64,000 nt of DNA from an uncultured Caulobacter sp. (GCA_913776195.1 CAJYMH010000031.1:372001-436000), one strand, 5' to 3'. Positions 8,523-18,248 are shown, numbered from the stretch's first letter. Notes: generated from the letters alone by a model not told the origin. Numbers and translations are program-made.

Positions 8523-9788
8523 CTAGGCCAGGGCCTCACCCAAATGCGCCAGTCCGACCAAGGCGACGGGCGGCAGGTCGATCAGGCCGTCGGCGAAGGC
8601 GAGCTGCTCAATGTCGATCAGGGTGTCGGCGCCGTCCGGCGAGCCCTCGCGCCGGTCGAAGACGCGCCAGAGGCCATCCTCCAGCCGGCTCCAACTGTAA
8701 TCGGCGGCCGCACCCGAAAAAACTGCGGTATCGAAGCCGTCTCGGCCGTCCAGCCGATCATCCCCGGCGCCGCCGGTCAGGCGGTTATCCCCGGCGTTGC
8801 CCTTGAGGGTATCATTCCCCGTGCCGCCCACCGCGGCGGCGATCAGATTGTCTGCGCCGTTTTCGCTGACGAGGTAGGCGTTGGCGATGTTGCCGACCGC
8901 CAGCTTCGTCGGATCGACGCGGGCGTCCAGCCGCGCCAGCTGGGCGCGCGAAATCGTCGACCAGGCGCCGGGCGCGAGATCGATCGTCAGGTCGGTCTGG
9001 TAGTCGGAGAAATCATAGGTGATGTCGGCTCCGCCGCTCCACACCGTCATGAACACGCGGTTGCCGCCGGGCCTACCCTGGCCGACGCCGTCGATGGACA
9101 ACTCGCCCGTGGTCGCGCTCCATCGATAGACGTGCTGTTCGCCAACCTGATCGAACCGCGCGCCATAGGCGTGCTGCAGGGCGCGGATATCGTCCAGCAT
9201 CAGGGTCTGCGGATAGTCCCAGGTCCCGTTGCGGTAGCCGCCATTGTCCGTCGCCCCGACAAACGAAAGGTAGCTCATCATCGAATACTCGATGCTGTCG
9301 TGGTCGGTCGGCAGTACGCCGAAGGCGCCCTCGCGCTCATCCGTATGTTTCAGGCCCAGCGCGTGACCGGTCTCGTGCAGCAGCGTCAGATAGCTGTAGC
9401 CGCCCTTTGCGCTGTTCCCGAAATAGCCGCTGGTGCTGGAAATCCAAACGTCGCCGCCTTCGGACGACGCATGGGGGCTGTAGGCCCAGGCTGTGCTGGT
9501 CGCGCCCGTGCGGGCGAAGCGCAGATCTGCGCTGGCTTCCGCGCCTTCCTTGAAGTCCAAGGCGATGACGTCGGAATAGGCGGCCAGCATGGAACGGACG
9601 GCTGTCTGCTGGCTGGCGGTCATGGCCGAGAAGCCTTTGGCGGTTTCCCCATAGCCATAGGTCGTCCCATAGGCGGATGTGGCCTTGGGGAAGCTGTATG
9701 TCAGGCTGTCGGTCGACCAGCGGGCGCCCGAGAGGAGGCCGTCAATATAGGCCTCGCCAGTAGCAGAGAATTTCTCCGGATTTGGCAC
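8523..9788 (-). CDS. Serralysin-like (M10B) zinc metalloprotease with RTX repeats
   Basis: 421 residues from a GTG start preceded by GGAAG. The zinc motif is HETGHALGLKH (HExxHxxGxxH, near residue 138) and the Met-turn is YSMMSYLS. A beta-roll with glycine-rich calcium repeats follows (GGTGNDTLKGNAGDNRLTGG, GGAGDDRLDGRDG), then a serralysin C-terminal domain. There is no N-terminal signal peptide, as expected for export by a type I secretion system. In C. crescentus the related SapA cleaves the S-layer protein. This copy is divergent from a giant protein with an RsaA-like anchor domain, so a cell-surface substrate is plausible. No ABC/MFP exporter gene is adjacent. Confidence 0.88.
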   Translation of the reverse strand: MPNPEKFSATGEAYIDGLLSGARWSTDSLTYSFPKATSAYGTTYGYGETAKGFSAMTASQQTAVRSMLAAYSDVIALDFKEGAEASADLRFARTGATSTAWAYSPHASSEGGDVWISSTSGYFGNSAKGGYSYLTLLHETGHALGLKHTDEREGAFGVLPTDHDSIEYSMMSYLSFVGATDNGGYRNGTWDYPQTLMLDDIRALQHAYGARFDQVGEQHVYRWSATTGELSIDGVGQGRPGGNRVFMTVWSGGADITYDFSDYQTDLTIDLAPGAWSTISRAQLARLDARVDPTKLAVGNIANAYLVSENGADNLIAAAVGGTGNDTLKGNAGDNRLTGGAGDDRLDGRDGFDTAVFSGAAADYSWSRLEDGLWRVFDRREGSPDGADTLIDIEQLAFADGLIDLPPVALVGLAHLGEALA

Positions 9789-10373
9789 TGAAGTCTTCCG
9801 CTATGGCCCTTCGAAGGCGCGGAAGATGGAGTCGAAACTCTTAAGTCTTAGAATATTATATAGGTAAATTTGGATATATTGAAATCTATAAAGTGTAAAT
9901 TTCGAATAATAGATTCATTTACTATAATGGGAGCATTCCGCTCTCGCCGGGCGCGCGCGGTCTGAAGGCAGCGTTGTTGCGGCGCACAAAGCAACCGCCG
10001 AGGCGCTTTGAGCCGTTTCGTCTGAATTCAGCAACTCGTGAAAATAAAAATCGACCGACGCTTAGACGTCCGCAATGCCTTGTAGTTCCCCGGTTAGCGG
10101 TAAATTTAACTATAATCTGCTGATTTCAGGCGCTTTATTCGGGTTAACAAAGCGTTGACAGTTAAGATTACTGTGAGCAAGCGTTCGCGCCACGGTGGTT
10201 GCGGCGACTTATTTCGCGCCGCGGCGCCGGAGTGTGATTGCTTGGTGTGGGACGGCGTCCCGCTTGCGACGCAGCGTTCCCGAAAACCTACCACGCAGGG
10301 GAAGCGGATCCCGGCTGCGTTGTCAGGCCTGGCGATTGCAACCGGAATGCAAAAGACAGGGTAGGGGCCCACA
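9789..10373. other. 585-base divergent intergenic region with an AT-rich core
   Basis: No credible gene. Bases about 9836-9935 are strikingly A+T-rich (runs such as GAATATTATATAGG) against GC-rich surroundings, and a second AT-rich patch spans about 10090-10160. Promoters for the protease (minus) and the beta-helix protein (plus) must lie here. A TTGACA at 10155-10160 lacks a convincing -10 partner. Confidence 0.5.
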
Positions 10374-13300
10374 ATGGCACAGATCACAGTAGGCGTTGGT
10401 AAGCAGCACGCGACGATCCAGGCGGCGGTCACCGCCGCTAATGCGGGCGACGAGATCATTATCGACGCTGGGACGTATGCGGAAACCCTCAGCTTCACCA
10501 AGCACCTGATCATCAAGGGGGCCAACGCAGGCGTCGCAGGGAACAGCGATGCTCGCGGAGCCGAGACGATCATCACGGGTCAGTGGACGATCAACACCAC
10601 GGCCTCCGTCACCATCGACGGCTTGGACTTCGTGAACACTAGAACGATTGCTTCGAGCTCGGTCACGACATTGAGAGTGGCGGCGCATTCCACCACCGGA
10701 CATGTGATCAAGAACTCGATTTTCGACCGGGACCCTACGGATGATCCCGTCGACCAGAGCGCCTACGTCACTCCAGTGATCAACAACTTCGCGATCCTGC
10801 TGACCAACGGTGCGGCAGGAACTAGCGTCACCATCGAAGACAACTTCTTCACCGGCCAGAATGATGTCCGGACCTATGCCAACGACGTGTGGGCGACGGC
10901 CATCTGGGCTGAAGGCGATACCAGCACGACCCGGATTGTAGGCAACGAATTCGAGAATTCTCGCGCCGCGATCAACGCCACCAAGTTCAACGCAAACTTC
11001 CATATCGAGGACAATACCTTCCACGACCTGGGCACGGCGATCACCTTTGGCTCGGGCACTACGGGTGTAATCAGCACGGTCACGGGCAACATCTTCGCCA
11101 GCGACATCGATACCGAGCTGAACCTCAAGAATCTCACCGGCTCAGCCGACATCAGCGGGATCATCACCGGCAATACCTTCTCCCCCGCCGCGCAACCCAT
11201 GTGGATCGAAACCGGCGCGGGGGCGGACACCCTGCAAGCCACCAGCGGCGCTGACACCTTCGTCACCTACAAGGAGGGCAGCGCGGACACGGCTATCGAC
11301 AAGGTGATCTACAGCGACACCGTCACCAGCCTGACCAAGATCATCGGCGGCTGGGAGGTCACCAGCAGCGGCAACACCAACATCGACACGCTGAAGGGCG
11401 TCGATGTCATAGACGACGCAGGGGCTGGAAAAATCCTTCTGGTCGGCACTGGCGGTACGGCGGGCTCAGGCGGGTTCGCGACCATCAGTGCGGCCATCGC
11501 GGCGGCCGATCCCGGCGACACCATTCGGATCGCGGCCGGGACCTACACCGAGACCGTCGTCGTCAACAAAGCAAACCTGACCCTCATCGGCGACGGCGAC
11601 GCCACGATCATCCAGGGGACGGGGATCAATGGTTCGATCGGCGTCAACATTCAGGCGTCCGGTGCGGCCCTTCGGGACATCAAGGTCGCTGGCTTTCACT
11701 ATGATGTACGCATCACCGGGGACGTGAGCGACATCGTCATCGACGGCGTCGCCTTTGCGGACGCCAAGGTTGGCTTCGGCAAATCGACCACCTCGGACAT
11801 CACCGGCCTGACGATCCAGGACAGCACTTTCACGGACCTGGTTATTGGTGTCGATCTCCCCACGGCTTCAGCCAACGGCAAGGTGACGGACGCCCAGTTT
11901 CTCGACAACACCTTCACCGACATCACCCACAAGGGCTTCTACGCAGAAGCGCTGTCGAACGCCCTTTTGGAGGGCGTGACCATGACCCGAGTGGGGCAGG
12001 AGGGGAATGACAGCGGCCTCAACGGCAACGGCATCGACATCAACCTGAAGTACGACGCCTATTCCGACATCACGATCAAGGACTTCACCTTTGTGGACGT
12101 CGGCGGTGATGACGCCAACGGCGCGGCTATCGCGGTCAAGGCGCGGAACGATGGCGGGACCTACGGCGCAGACCCCGCCAGCTTCACCGGCGAGGTGCTG
12201 ATCGAAGGCGGCTCCATCAACGGCGCGACCGTAGGGATCCGCGCGGGCGAAGCGGGCCAGACGGTCGCCCATCCCGCCGTGAAGATCGTGGATGTTACGA
12301 TCAATAGTTCAGTGGCGGACATCGACAACCGGACGACCGCCACCATGACGCTGAATGTGACGACGCCGCTGTCGGTGGCGGGCACCTCCACCGGCTACAT
12401 CGACGACGGCGTCGCCGACGTCCTGACCGTGGGCGCCGGCGGCACCTACTCGACCATCACCGCCGCCCTGGCCGCGGCGCATGAAGGCGACACGATCCAG
12501 ATCGCCGCGGGTACCTACAACGAAAGTGTCGTCATCACCGTCGCCAACCTCACCATCGAGGGCGGGGACGGGGTGGTGATCAAGGGGACCTTCAACGCCG
12601 ACAATGGCGCGTTCGGCGGCGACCTGTCGGACTGGATCGGGACCCAACTATCCTACAACGGGAGCTCCGGCGCGGGCGTCACCGTGCGGGCGGACGGCTT
12701 CACCCTCAAGGACGTCAAGATCGACGACTTCTATCAGGGCGTCCGTTTCGACACAGACGTGGATGACGCCACCCTGACCGACGTCGATATCGAGAACTCG
12801 CTGTTCGGTCTGCACAAGACCACAACGGCGGACGTCATCGGCCTGACGATCACGCGCGGCTCCATCGTCGATGGCTATCAGGGGACGGATTTCACCAAGA
12901 GCACGAGCAGTTTGACCGACGGCCAGCTCAAGGACGTCAACATCACTGGGACGCTATTCCAGGACCTCAGCGCTAAGGGCATCTATACCGAAGCGCTGGC
13001 CGATGCGCTGATAACGGGCGTCACCATGACCAATGTCGGGGTGTTCGGCCGCGGCGACTCCTTCGGCAATATCGGTGAGCACGGCGCCGGCATCGACATC
13101 AACCTAAAGAGCGGTTCCTACAGCGGCATCACCATCCAGAACTTCACGTTCACGGATGTGGGTACGTCGAACGGAGCGGGGACGTCGCACAACAACGCCG
13201 GCGCCATCACCATCAAGGCGCGGAATGACGCGCCGAGCTATAACGCCAGCCCCGCGACGTTCACCGGCGCTGTGATCATTCGGAACGGCACGATCGACGG

Positions 13301-14384
13301 CGCTTCGACCGGGATTCGCGTAGGCGAAGAGGGCAAGACGGTCAGCGGGCCGAGGGTCAGCGTCACCGATGTGAAGGTGACCGACTTTGTGGACAGCGCC
13401 GATCATGGGGCCTTCATCAACGACACGACCTCGCCCATGAGCGTGGTCTTTACGTCGGCCGGGTTCATCTTCGATCAGGGAACCAGCAGCGGCGTGATCA
13501 ACTTCACGCCCTACACCGCGCCGGCTCCGGATCCTGAACCGGAAGAGCCCGCTCCTCCGCCCCCACCGCCCCCGCCTCCACCCAACCCAGGTCAGGGGCC
13601 GGGCGCCCAGCTCCCGGACGCGATCGTCGAGTCCTTCGACAACGTCACCGGCGTCGATCCCACCTCGGAAAAGGCGAGGCAACCGACCATCATCCTGCCC
13701 AGCGGCGAAGAGATTCCCAACCCGATCTACGAAGAGGTCCTCCAGATGGCGGACCTGGTCGCCCAGCTCCAGGCGGGCCTGATCTCGGAAGAGACCGTCA
13801 TCGACAAGATGGTCGAATTCGCCACCGACACCACGGCCGTGGCGCTGCAGGCCTATCAGTTCTTCACCGGGGCCACGCCGACGAAGGAAGGCGTCACCTA
13901 TCTCGTCAACAGCGACGATAACGAGAACGACCTAACCGATCCCTATTACGCCACCTTCAGCCCGGACAACCGCTACATCAATTTCGCGGTCAGCCTGGGC
14001 ACCGGCGGCGAGGGCGCCGCCAATTTCGAGGCGCAGTACGGACAGCTGTCCTTCGAGGACGCCGTGAAGTCGGCCTATGACACCATCATCGGCCTGGACA
14101 AGGCTGAGGCGGCGGGCATCAACGTCACCGAAGCCATCGCCTATGTCATGGCGCAGCTGGCCTATTTCACCGCCCTGGGCGGCAGCGCGATCGGCGCTAA
14201 GGCGGCGATGGTCGGGTTCCTGATGTTCGCGGGCATGAACGCCAAGGTCGGCGTCTATTATGACGGGACTCGCGGTTTCCTAGCCGACGCCTTCAATGGC
14301 GAAGCCGACTACAATGTCGACCTGACCGGCGGCGCGGGCGCGGGCGGCTTCACCTCTTCGGGCCTGGAGCTTGGCCTGGCCTAG
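10374..14384 (+). CDS. Large beta-helix surface protein with C-terminal RsaA-N-like anchor domain
   Basis: 1336 residues. Three parallel beta-helix (pectin-lyase-fold) modules each open with a TI-AA-A---GD-I-I-AGTY-E pattern: near residue 14 (TIQAAVTAANAGDEIIIDAG), near 369 (TISAAIAAADPGDTIRIAAG) and near 691 (TITAALAAAHEGDTIQIAAG). A proline-rich linker with a run of ten prolines (about 1060-1070) leads to a final module (about 1110-1310). This reads TTAVALQAYQFFTGATP, NDLTDPYYATFSPDNRYINF and SAYDTIIG, closely resembling the N-terminal LPS-binding region of Caulobacter RsaA as I remember it. There is no signal peptide, so type I secretion is likely. I infer a carbohydrate-active or adhesive surface protein anchored by the last domain; no catalytic residues could be assigned. 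Confidence 0.75.
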   Translation: MAQITVGVGKQHATIQAAVTAANAGDEIIIDAGTYAETLSFTKHLIIKGANAGVAGNSDARGAETIITGQWTINTTASVTIDGLDFVNTRTIASSSVTTLRVAAHSTTGHVIKNSIFDRDPTDDPVDQSAYVTPVINNFAILLTNGAAGTSVTIEDNFFTGQNDVRTYANDVWATAIWAEGDTSTTRIVGNEFENSRAAINATKFNANFHIEDNTFHDLGTAITFGSGTTGVISTVTGNIFASDIDTELNLKNLTGSADISGIITGNTFSPAAQPMWIETGAGADTLQATSGADTFVTYKEGSADTAIDKVIYSDTVTSLTKIIGGWEVTSSGNTNIDTLKGVDVIDDAGAGKILLVGTGGTAGSGGFATISAAIAAADPGDTIRIAAGTYTETVVVNKANLTLIGDGDATIIQGTGINGSIGVNIQASGAALRDIKVAGFHYDVRITGDVSDIVIDGVAFADAKVGFGKSTTSDITGLTIQDSTFTDLVIGVDLPTASANGKVTDAQFLDNTFTDITHKGFYAEALSNALLEGVTMTRVGQEGNDSGLNGNGIDINLKYDAYSDITIKDFTFVDVGGDDANGAAIAVKARNDGGTYGADPASFTGEVLIEGGSINGATVGIRAGEAGQTVAHPAVKIVDVTINSSVADIDNRTTATMTLNVTTPLSVAGTSTGYIDDGVADVLTVGAGGTYSTITAALAAAHEGDTIQIAAGTYNESVVITVANLTIEGGDGVVIKGTFNADNGAFGGDLSDWIGTQLSYNGSSGAGVTVRADGFTLKDVKIDDFYQGVRFDTDVDDATLTDVDIENSLFGLHKTTTADVIGLTITRGSIVDGYQGTDFTKSTSSLTDGQLKDVNITGTLFQDLSAKGIYTEALADALITGVTMTNVGVFGRGDSFGNIGEHGAGIDINLKSGSYSGITIQNFTFTDVGTSNGAGTSHNNAGAITIKARNDAPSYNASPATFTGAVIIRNGTIDGASTGIRVGEEGKTVSGPRVSVTDVKVTDFVDSADHGAFINDTTSPMSVVFTSAGFIFDQGTSSGVINFTPYTAPAPDPEPEEPAPPPPPPPPPPNPGQGPGAQLPDAIVESFDNVTGVDPTSEKARQPTIILPSGEEIPNPIYEEVLQMADLVAQLQAGLISEETVIDKMVEFATDTTAVALQAYQFFTGATPTKEGVTYLVNSDDNENDLTDPYYATFSPDNRYINFAVSLGTGGEGAANFEAQYGQLSFEDAVKSAYDTIIGLDKAEAAGINVTEAIAYVMAQLAYFTALGGSAIGAKAAMVGFLMFAGMNAKVGVYYDGTRGFLADAFNGEADYNVDLTGGAGAGGFTSSGLELGLA

Positions 14385-14391
14385 TCGGATA

Positions 14392-14670
14392 TCATCCGGC
14401 GAGGCGGTTCAGCGCCTCGTCGGTCTCCAGTCCCTCGATCTCGACCTGCTTGAGACGAGCGGTCTGACCGGCGACGATCGTGATCGCGGACTTGGGCACG
14501 CCCAGCGTCTTGGCCAGTAGGATCGCGAGCGCCGCATTGGCCTCGCCGTCGGCTGGCGGCGCGCTGACGCGCGCTTTCAGATAGGGGCGGCCGTCGCCGT
14601 CCTTGTCCCAGCCGTCGATGCGGTCACGCCCGCCGCGAGGCGTCAGGCGGACCGCGATCCGGGCGGCCAT
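14392..14670 (-). CDS. DUF167 / YggU family protein
   Basis: 92 residues. Contains the family core KARVSAPPADGEANAALAIL and a following IVAGQTARLKQVEIEG strand-turn segment. The ATG lies two bases after the stop of the YggT-family gene, an arrangement (yggT-yggU) common in proteobacteria. The molecular function is unknown. A longer in-frame extension upstream runs antisense to nothing recognisable and overlaps yggT, so the short form was chosen. Confidence 0.85.
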   Translation of the reverse strand: MAARIAVRLTPRGGRDRIDGWDKDGDGRPYLKARVSAPPADGEANAALAILLAKTLGVPKSAITIVAGQTARLKQVEIEGLETDEALNRLAG

Positions 14671-14672
14671 GC

Positions 14673-14978
14673 CTAGCCGAGAGCCCCTACGATGATCGGA
14701 GCCAGGGTGCGGTTGAAGATGATCTGAACGAACTGCAGCAGCAGCCAGGCCACGATGGGGCTGATGTCGATGCCGCCCAGCGTCGGCAGAACGCGTTGCA
14801 GCGGGCTGAGGATCGGATCGGTGATCCGCTCCAGCATAGTCAGCACCTGATACACAAAACGGTTGCGCGTGTTGATGATGTCGAACGCCACCAGCCAGCT
14901 GACGATCGCCCGGGCGAAGATCAGGAAGATCAACAGGCTGATGATCGTGTTCACCAGCCAAACGATGGCGTAGCCCAT
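14673..14978 (-). CDS. YggT family integral membrane protein
   Basis: 101 residues from the ATG giving MGYAIVWLVN; an in-frame ATG seven codons upstream is possible. Two hydrophobic membrane segments flank a conserved middle, with NPLxxP-like features in RITDPILSPLQRVLPTLGGI. Single YggT repeat. Homologues are linked to osmotic stress and membrane-protein insertion, with no settled biochemical role. It is co-directional with the YggU gene. Confidence 0.85.
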   Translation of the reverse strand: MGYAIVWLVNTIISLLIFLIFARAIVSWLVAFDIINTRNRFVYQVLTMLERITDPILSPLQRVLPTLGGIDISPIVAWLLLQFVQIIFNRTLAPIIVGALG

Positions 14979-15088
14979 GGGGCCTCCAGACAAATCCAAT
15001 GCCTGGGTTGTATCCGCCCTGGGACCGCCGCGGCAACCCTTGACAGGGATCGGGCCGCCGCCGTATGTGCGCCTTCCTGCCTCGGCAG

Positions 15089-15164
<76 letters not shown>

Positions 15165-15197
15165 AAAAGGCCCCGTCGCTAAACGACGGGGCCTTTT
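15165..15197 (+). terminator. Rho-independent terminator after tRNA-Ala
   Basis: A 14-base perfect stem, AAAAGGCCCCGTCG pairing with CGACGGGGCCTTTT, around a CTAAA loop. The A- and T-runs at the base make it usable on both strands, including for the small gene downstream on the minus strand. Confidence 0.92.
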
Positions 15198-15237
15198 CCA
15201 TTTCCGGACCTTTGCGCCGCTCCAGGGCGGCGGCGCG

Positions 15238-15462
15238 TCAGAAATCGTTGGCGGGCGTGCGGGCGCTGGGAGCCGACGTCTCGCCGCCATTTTCGCGCGG
15301 CGTGCGGGTGAACAGGAAAATGCTCAGGGCGCTCATCCCCAGCATACCGACGCGCAGGGTGGTTTCAGCTTGCGGCGACATCCAAGCAAATAGCGAGGCG
15401 GCGAGGAAGAATAGGGCGGATAGAAGCCACAAGGGCGAGGCGTTGTTGGTCATGGCGGTCAT
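15238..15462 (-). CDS. Small hypothetical membrane protein
   Basis: 74 residues from ATG 15460-15462; another ATG lies three codons in. Two hydrophobic helices (about residues 11-27 and 39-54) and a polar tail rich in Ser/Pro/Thr. No recognised family. It faces the tRNA-Ala terminator, which would stop its transcript. Codon choice at third positions is GC-rich, in keeping with a real gene, but nothing else supports a role. Confidence 0.55.
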   Translation of the reverse strand: MTAMTNNASPLWLLSALFFLAASLFAWMSPQAETTLRVGMLGMSALSIFLFTRTPRENGGETSAPSARTPANDF

Positions 15463-15692
15463 CAATCAATAGGTTCTGACCCGGCTATAGGGCCGCGTCG
15501 GCGGATGCTTTTCTTGTCGAGGAGCGGCCTTTGCGCCGCGGAGGCGCTAGGCCTCAAGTTGCTTGTTGTTAGCCCGGGACGCTGGTTCAGGCTGCTGCAC
15601 GGGCATGCAGGCCGGTGCAGCGGCGTGCGGCCTGATGTCACCGGCCAGATTGTCTTAACGCTTCTCCCAAATCTGAAGCGCACCATAGGCCG

Positions 15693-17780
15693 ATGGGGCA
15701 GTCCGCACGCACATCGCAGAATAGCCGACAGGCGAGCGTTCCGGCGGTAGCCTGGACGCTTGCGGCCCTGCTGGCCTCGGCGCTGTGCACAGCTGGCAGC
15801 TTGAATTTCGCGCGGGAAGCCGGGCACTTCGCCGCCATCTGGCCGGCCAACGCCGTGGTCCTCGCTCTCATGCTGCGCGCTCCGACGCCGGCGCGATCGT
15901 GGATGATCGTCGGCGGCTATGTCGGGATGGTCGCGGCGGCCAGCGCTCACGCGGTGTGGGCGACGCCTCAGGCAATGGCGCTGTACGCCGCCAACGCCGT
16001 TGAACTTCTGCTCTGCCTTATGGCGCTTCAGCGTTTCACGCCGCGCGGCCTGGACTTCACCCGCGCCCGAGACCTGATGGTGTTCGGCGGCCTGACGATC
16101 GTCGCATCGGCTGTTTCGGCGAGTCTTTCCGAGGGCGTCATCATGGTTCTGGGCCTGCCAGCTCCGCCTTGGAGTTGGACGGTCTGGTTCTCTCGCAACA
16201 TGCTGGGTCTGCTGGTGGTGACTCCCGCCTTGCTCATGATCTCGCCACGTCGCCTGCGCAGTCGGCGGCTGCGGGGGTGGCGGGCGGGCGACCTGTTGAT
16301 GGGCGTCTTCCTGCTCGCCGTGCTGGCGGCGGTCTTCAGCCAGTCGCGCTATCCCATTCTGTTCCTGGTTCCGCCAGCGCTTGTCCTCGTCACATTCCGC
16401 AATGGCGCGTTCGGCGGAGCGCTGGCGCTACTCGCGGCGGCGGTGATCTCCATGGGCGCGACAGTGGCCGGCTCGGGGCCGATAATGCTGATACCGGCAT
16501 CATTCACGGTCCGCATTCTGGTGCTGCAGGGCTTTCTTCTGGCCATGGCGGCGTCGACCTTACCGGTGGCCGCGGCCTTGGCCCGCCAGCGCCGGCTGAT
16601 GGTGTCGCTGAAGAAGGCGCGCCGACGCGCGGACCGCCACCGTCGTGAGGCGGAGGCCAGCGAGCGCCGCTACCGCCTCATGGCCGACAGCGCCACCGAC
16701 ATGATCATCCGCTATGCGCCGAGCGGACGGATGCTGTTCGTCTCGCCCGCCAGCGTGCAGGTGAAGGGCTATCGGCCGGAAGAGCTGGTCGGCCGTTTCA
16801 TGCAGGATTTCATCCATCCCGACGACATGCCGCGACTGATCACCAATGCGCGCCGCCTGATGGACGACGAGGCGGCGGAGCGGACGCCTATCGAGTTCCG
16901 CTCCCGGATGCCGGATGGCGAGTGGCACTGGTTCGAGGCCAACCCCTCGGTGCGTCGGGATGAGGCGGGGAAGCCTATCGAGTTCATCGACGTGATGCGC
17001 AACATCACCGCCCGCAAGGAAGCCGAAGCTGAACTGGTCGCCGCCCGCGTCGCGGCGGGGCAGGCGGCGGTTGCCAAGGCGGACTTCCTGGGAGCCATGA
17101 ATCACGAACTTCGCACACCCCTCACCTCGATCCTGGGCTTCTCCGACCTGTTGGTGGAGAGCGACGTCATGCCGCCGGCCGAGCGCCGCTACGCCCAATG
17201 CGTCCGTCAAGCGGCGGGAAATCTGTTCGAGCTGATCAATGACGTGCTCGACTTCTCGCGGATCGATTCCGGGTCGCTGCGCCTGGATCCGCAGGCGACG
17301 AATCTGCCGGATCTGCTGAGCGCTACGCTCGACCATGTGCGGAACGCCGCCGAGGCACGCAATCTGGAGCTTCGGCTGCAGATCGATCCGAATGTCCCGC
17401 AAGCCGTGTCGGTCGATCCCGCGCGGCTGCGCCAGGTAGTACTGAACTTCCTGACCAACGCTGTGAAATTCACGGACGCTGGCTCGGTCCGCCTCCACGT
17501 CGTGGCTGTGGGCGAGGGGCGCCTGCGAGTGGCTGTCATCGACACCGGCGCAGGGGTTCCAGAAGACCGCCGCGCGACGCTTTTTGAACGGTTCAACCAG
17601 GCCGATAACTCGTCCAGCCGTGTCCACGGAGGGGCGGGTCTTGGTCTGGCGATCTGTCGCGGTCTGGCTCTGGCCATGGGCGGTGAGGCTGGCTATTCAC
17701 CCGCGCCTGGCGGGGGTTCGATCTTCTGGTGCGAGATCGCGGCGCCGGCTGCAGAGGCGGATTTGGAGGCGATAGGATGA
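15693..17780 (+). CDS. MASE1-PAS sensor histidine kinase
   Basis: 695 residues. The N-terminus is a MASE1-type membrane sensor (about residues 15-300, roughly eight helices, with FAAIWPANAVVLALML and WFSRNMLGLLVVTPALL). Then come a short coiled segment, one PAS/PAC domain (about 325-450, ending IEFIDVMRNITARKEAE), a HisKA domain with phospho-His in MNHELRTPLTS (near 470) and a HATPase with N box NFLTNAVKFTD, G1 DTGAGVP and G2 GGAGLGL. The receiver is not fused but encoded next, overlapping by ATGA. The ligand is unknown; MASE1 domains sense still poorly defined cytoplasmic or membrane cues. Confidence 0.88.
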   Translation: MGQSARTSQNSRQASVPAVAWTLAALLASALCTAGSLNFAREAGHFAAIWPANAVVLALMLRAPTPARSWMIVGGYVGMVAAASAHAVWATPQAMALYAANAVELLLCLMALQRFTPRGLDFTRARDLMVFGGLTIVASAVSASLSEGVIMVLGLPAPPWSWTVWFSRNMLGLLVVTPALLMISPRRLRSRRLRGWRAGDLLMGVFLLAVLAAVFSQSRYPILFLVPPALVLVTFRNGAFGGALALLAAAVISMGATVAGSGPIMLIPASFTVRILVLQGFLLAMAASTLPVAAALARQRRLMVSLKKARRRADRHRREAEASERRYRLMADSATDMIIRYAPSGRMLFVSPASVQVKGYRPEELVGRFMQDFIHPDDMPRLITNARRLMDDEAAERTPIEFRSRMPDGEWHWFEANPSVRRDEAGKPIEFIDVMRNITARKEAEAELVAARVAAGQAAVAKADFLGAMNHELRTPLTSILGFSDLLVESDVMPPAERRYAQCVRQAAGNLFELINDVLDFSRIDSGSLRLDPQATNLPDLLSATLDHVRNAAEARNLELRLQIDPNVPQAVSVDPARLRQVVLNFLTNAVKFTDAGSVRLHVVAVGEGRLRVAVIDTGAGVPEDRRATLFERFNQADNSSSRVHGGAGLGLAICRGLALAMGGEAGYSPAPGGGSIFWCEIAAPAAEADLEAIG

Positions 17781-18238
17781 CGGCTTCTGTGAATGAGAAA
17801 GTCCGGGGCAGGCAGATCGTCCTGGTGGAGGACGACGCTCTGATCGCTGAATGGGTGCAGGTGCGCCTGAAGGCCGCCGGCTACGAGGTGGACTGGCTGC
17901 AGAACGGCCAGACCGGTCTAAGCCGCATCAAGCGCTCGCCCCCGGATCTGGTGCTGCTCGACATATCCATGCCGATGATGGACGGCTTCGCCGTGCTTCG
18001 GGAGCTGCGCTACGACCCGAAAACCAAGACCGTGCCGGTGCTGATGATGACCGCCCAGAACACCAAGGCGGATGTCGAGCGGGCCGGACAGCTGCGCGCC
18101 AACGGCTACATCACCAAGCCGTTCATCGCCCAGGACCTGATCGCCCGAGTCAGCAAGATGATCGGAGCTCAGGAAACGAAAAACGCCCAGGGCGGCGTAG
18201 GGCCCCGGGACGTCTCTTCGAACCCGATCATACTCTAG
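17777..18238 (+). CDS. Single-domain response regulator (CheY-like)
   Basis: 153 residues. Receiver domain with acidic pair EDD, phospho-acceptor Asp near residue 60 in LLDISMPMMDG, Thr in MMTAQN and Lys in TKPF. A short disordered tail follows and there is no output domain. Its ATG overlaps the kinase stop, so the two are co-translated and very probably partners. With no output domain it must act by protein contact or as a phosphorelay intermediate. The next gene, a chemoreceptor, is convergent with a 10-base gap. Confidence 0.88.
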   Translation: MTASVNEKVRGRQIVLVEDDALIAEWVQVRLKAAGYEVDWLQNGQTGLSRIKRSPPDLVLLDISMPMMDGFAVLRELRYDPKTKTVPVLMMTAQNTKADVERAGQLRANGYITKPFIAQDLIARVSKMIGAQETKNAQGGVGPRDVSSNPIIL

Positions 18239-18248
18239 GGCGCGTGCC

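Noticed and set aside
10155..10160. TTGACA as a -35 element for the beta-helix gene
   Set aside because: No plausible -10 hexamer at 16-18 bases, and it is over 200 bases from the start codon.
10374..13480. CRISPR or tandem DNA repeats in the beta-helix gene
   Set aside because: The repeats are protein modules of about 320 residues that differ in DNA sequence; no short identical spaced repeats were seen.
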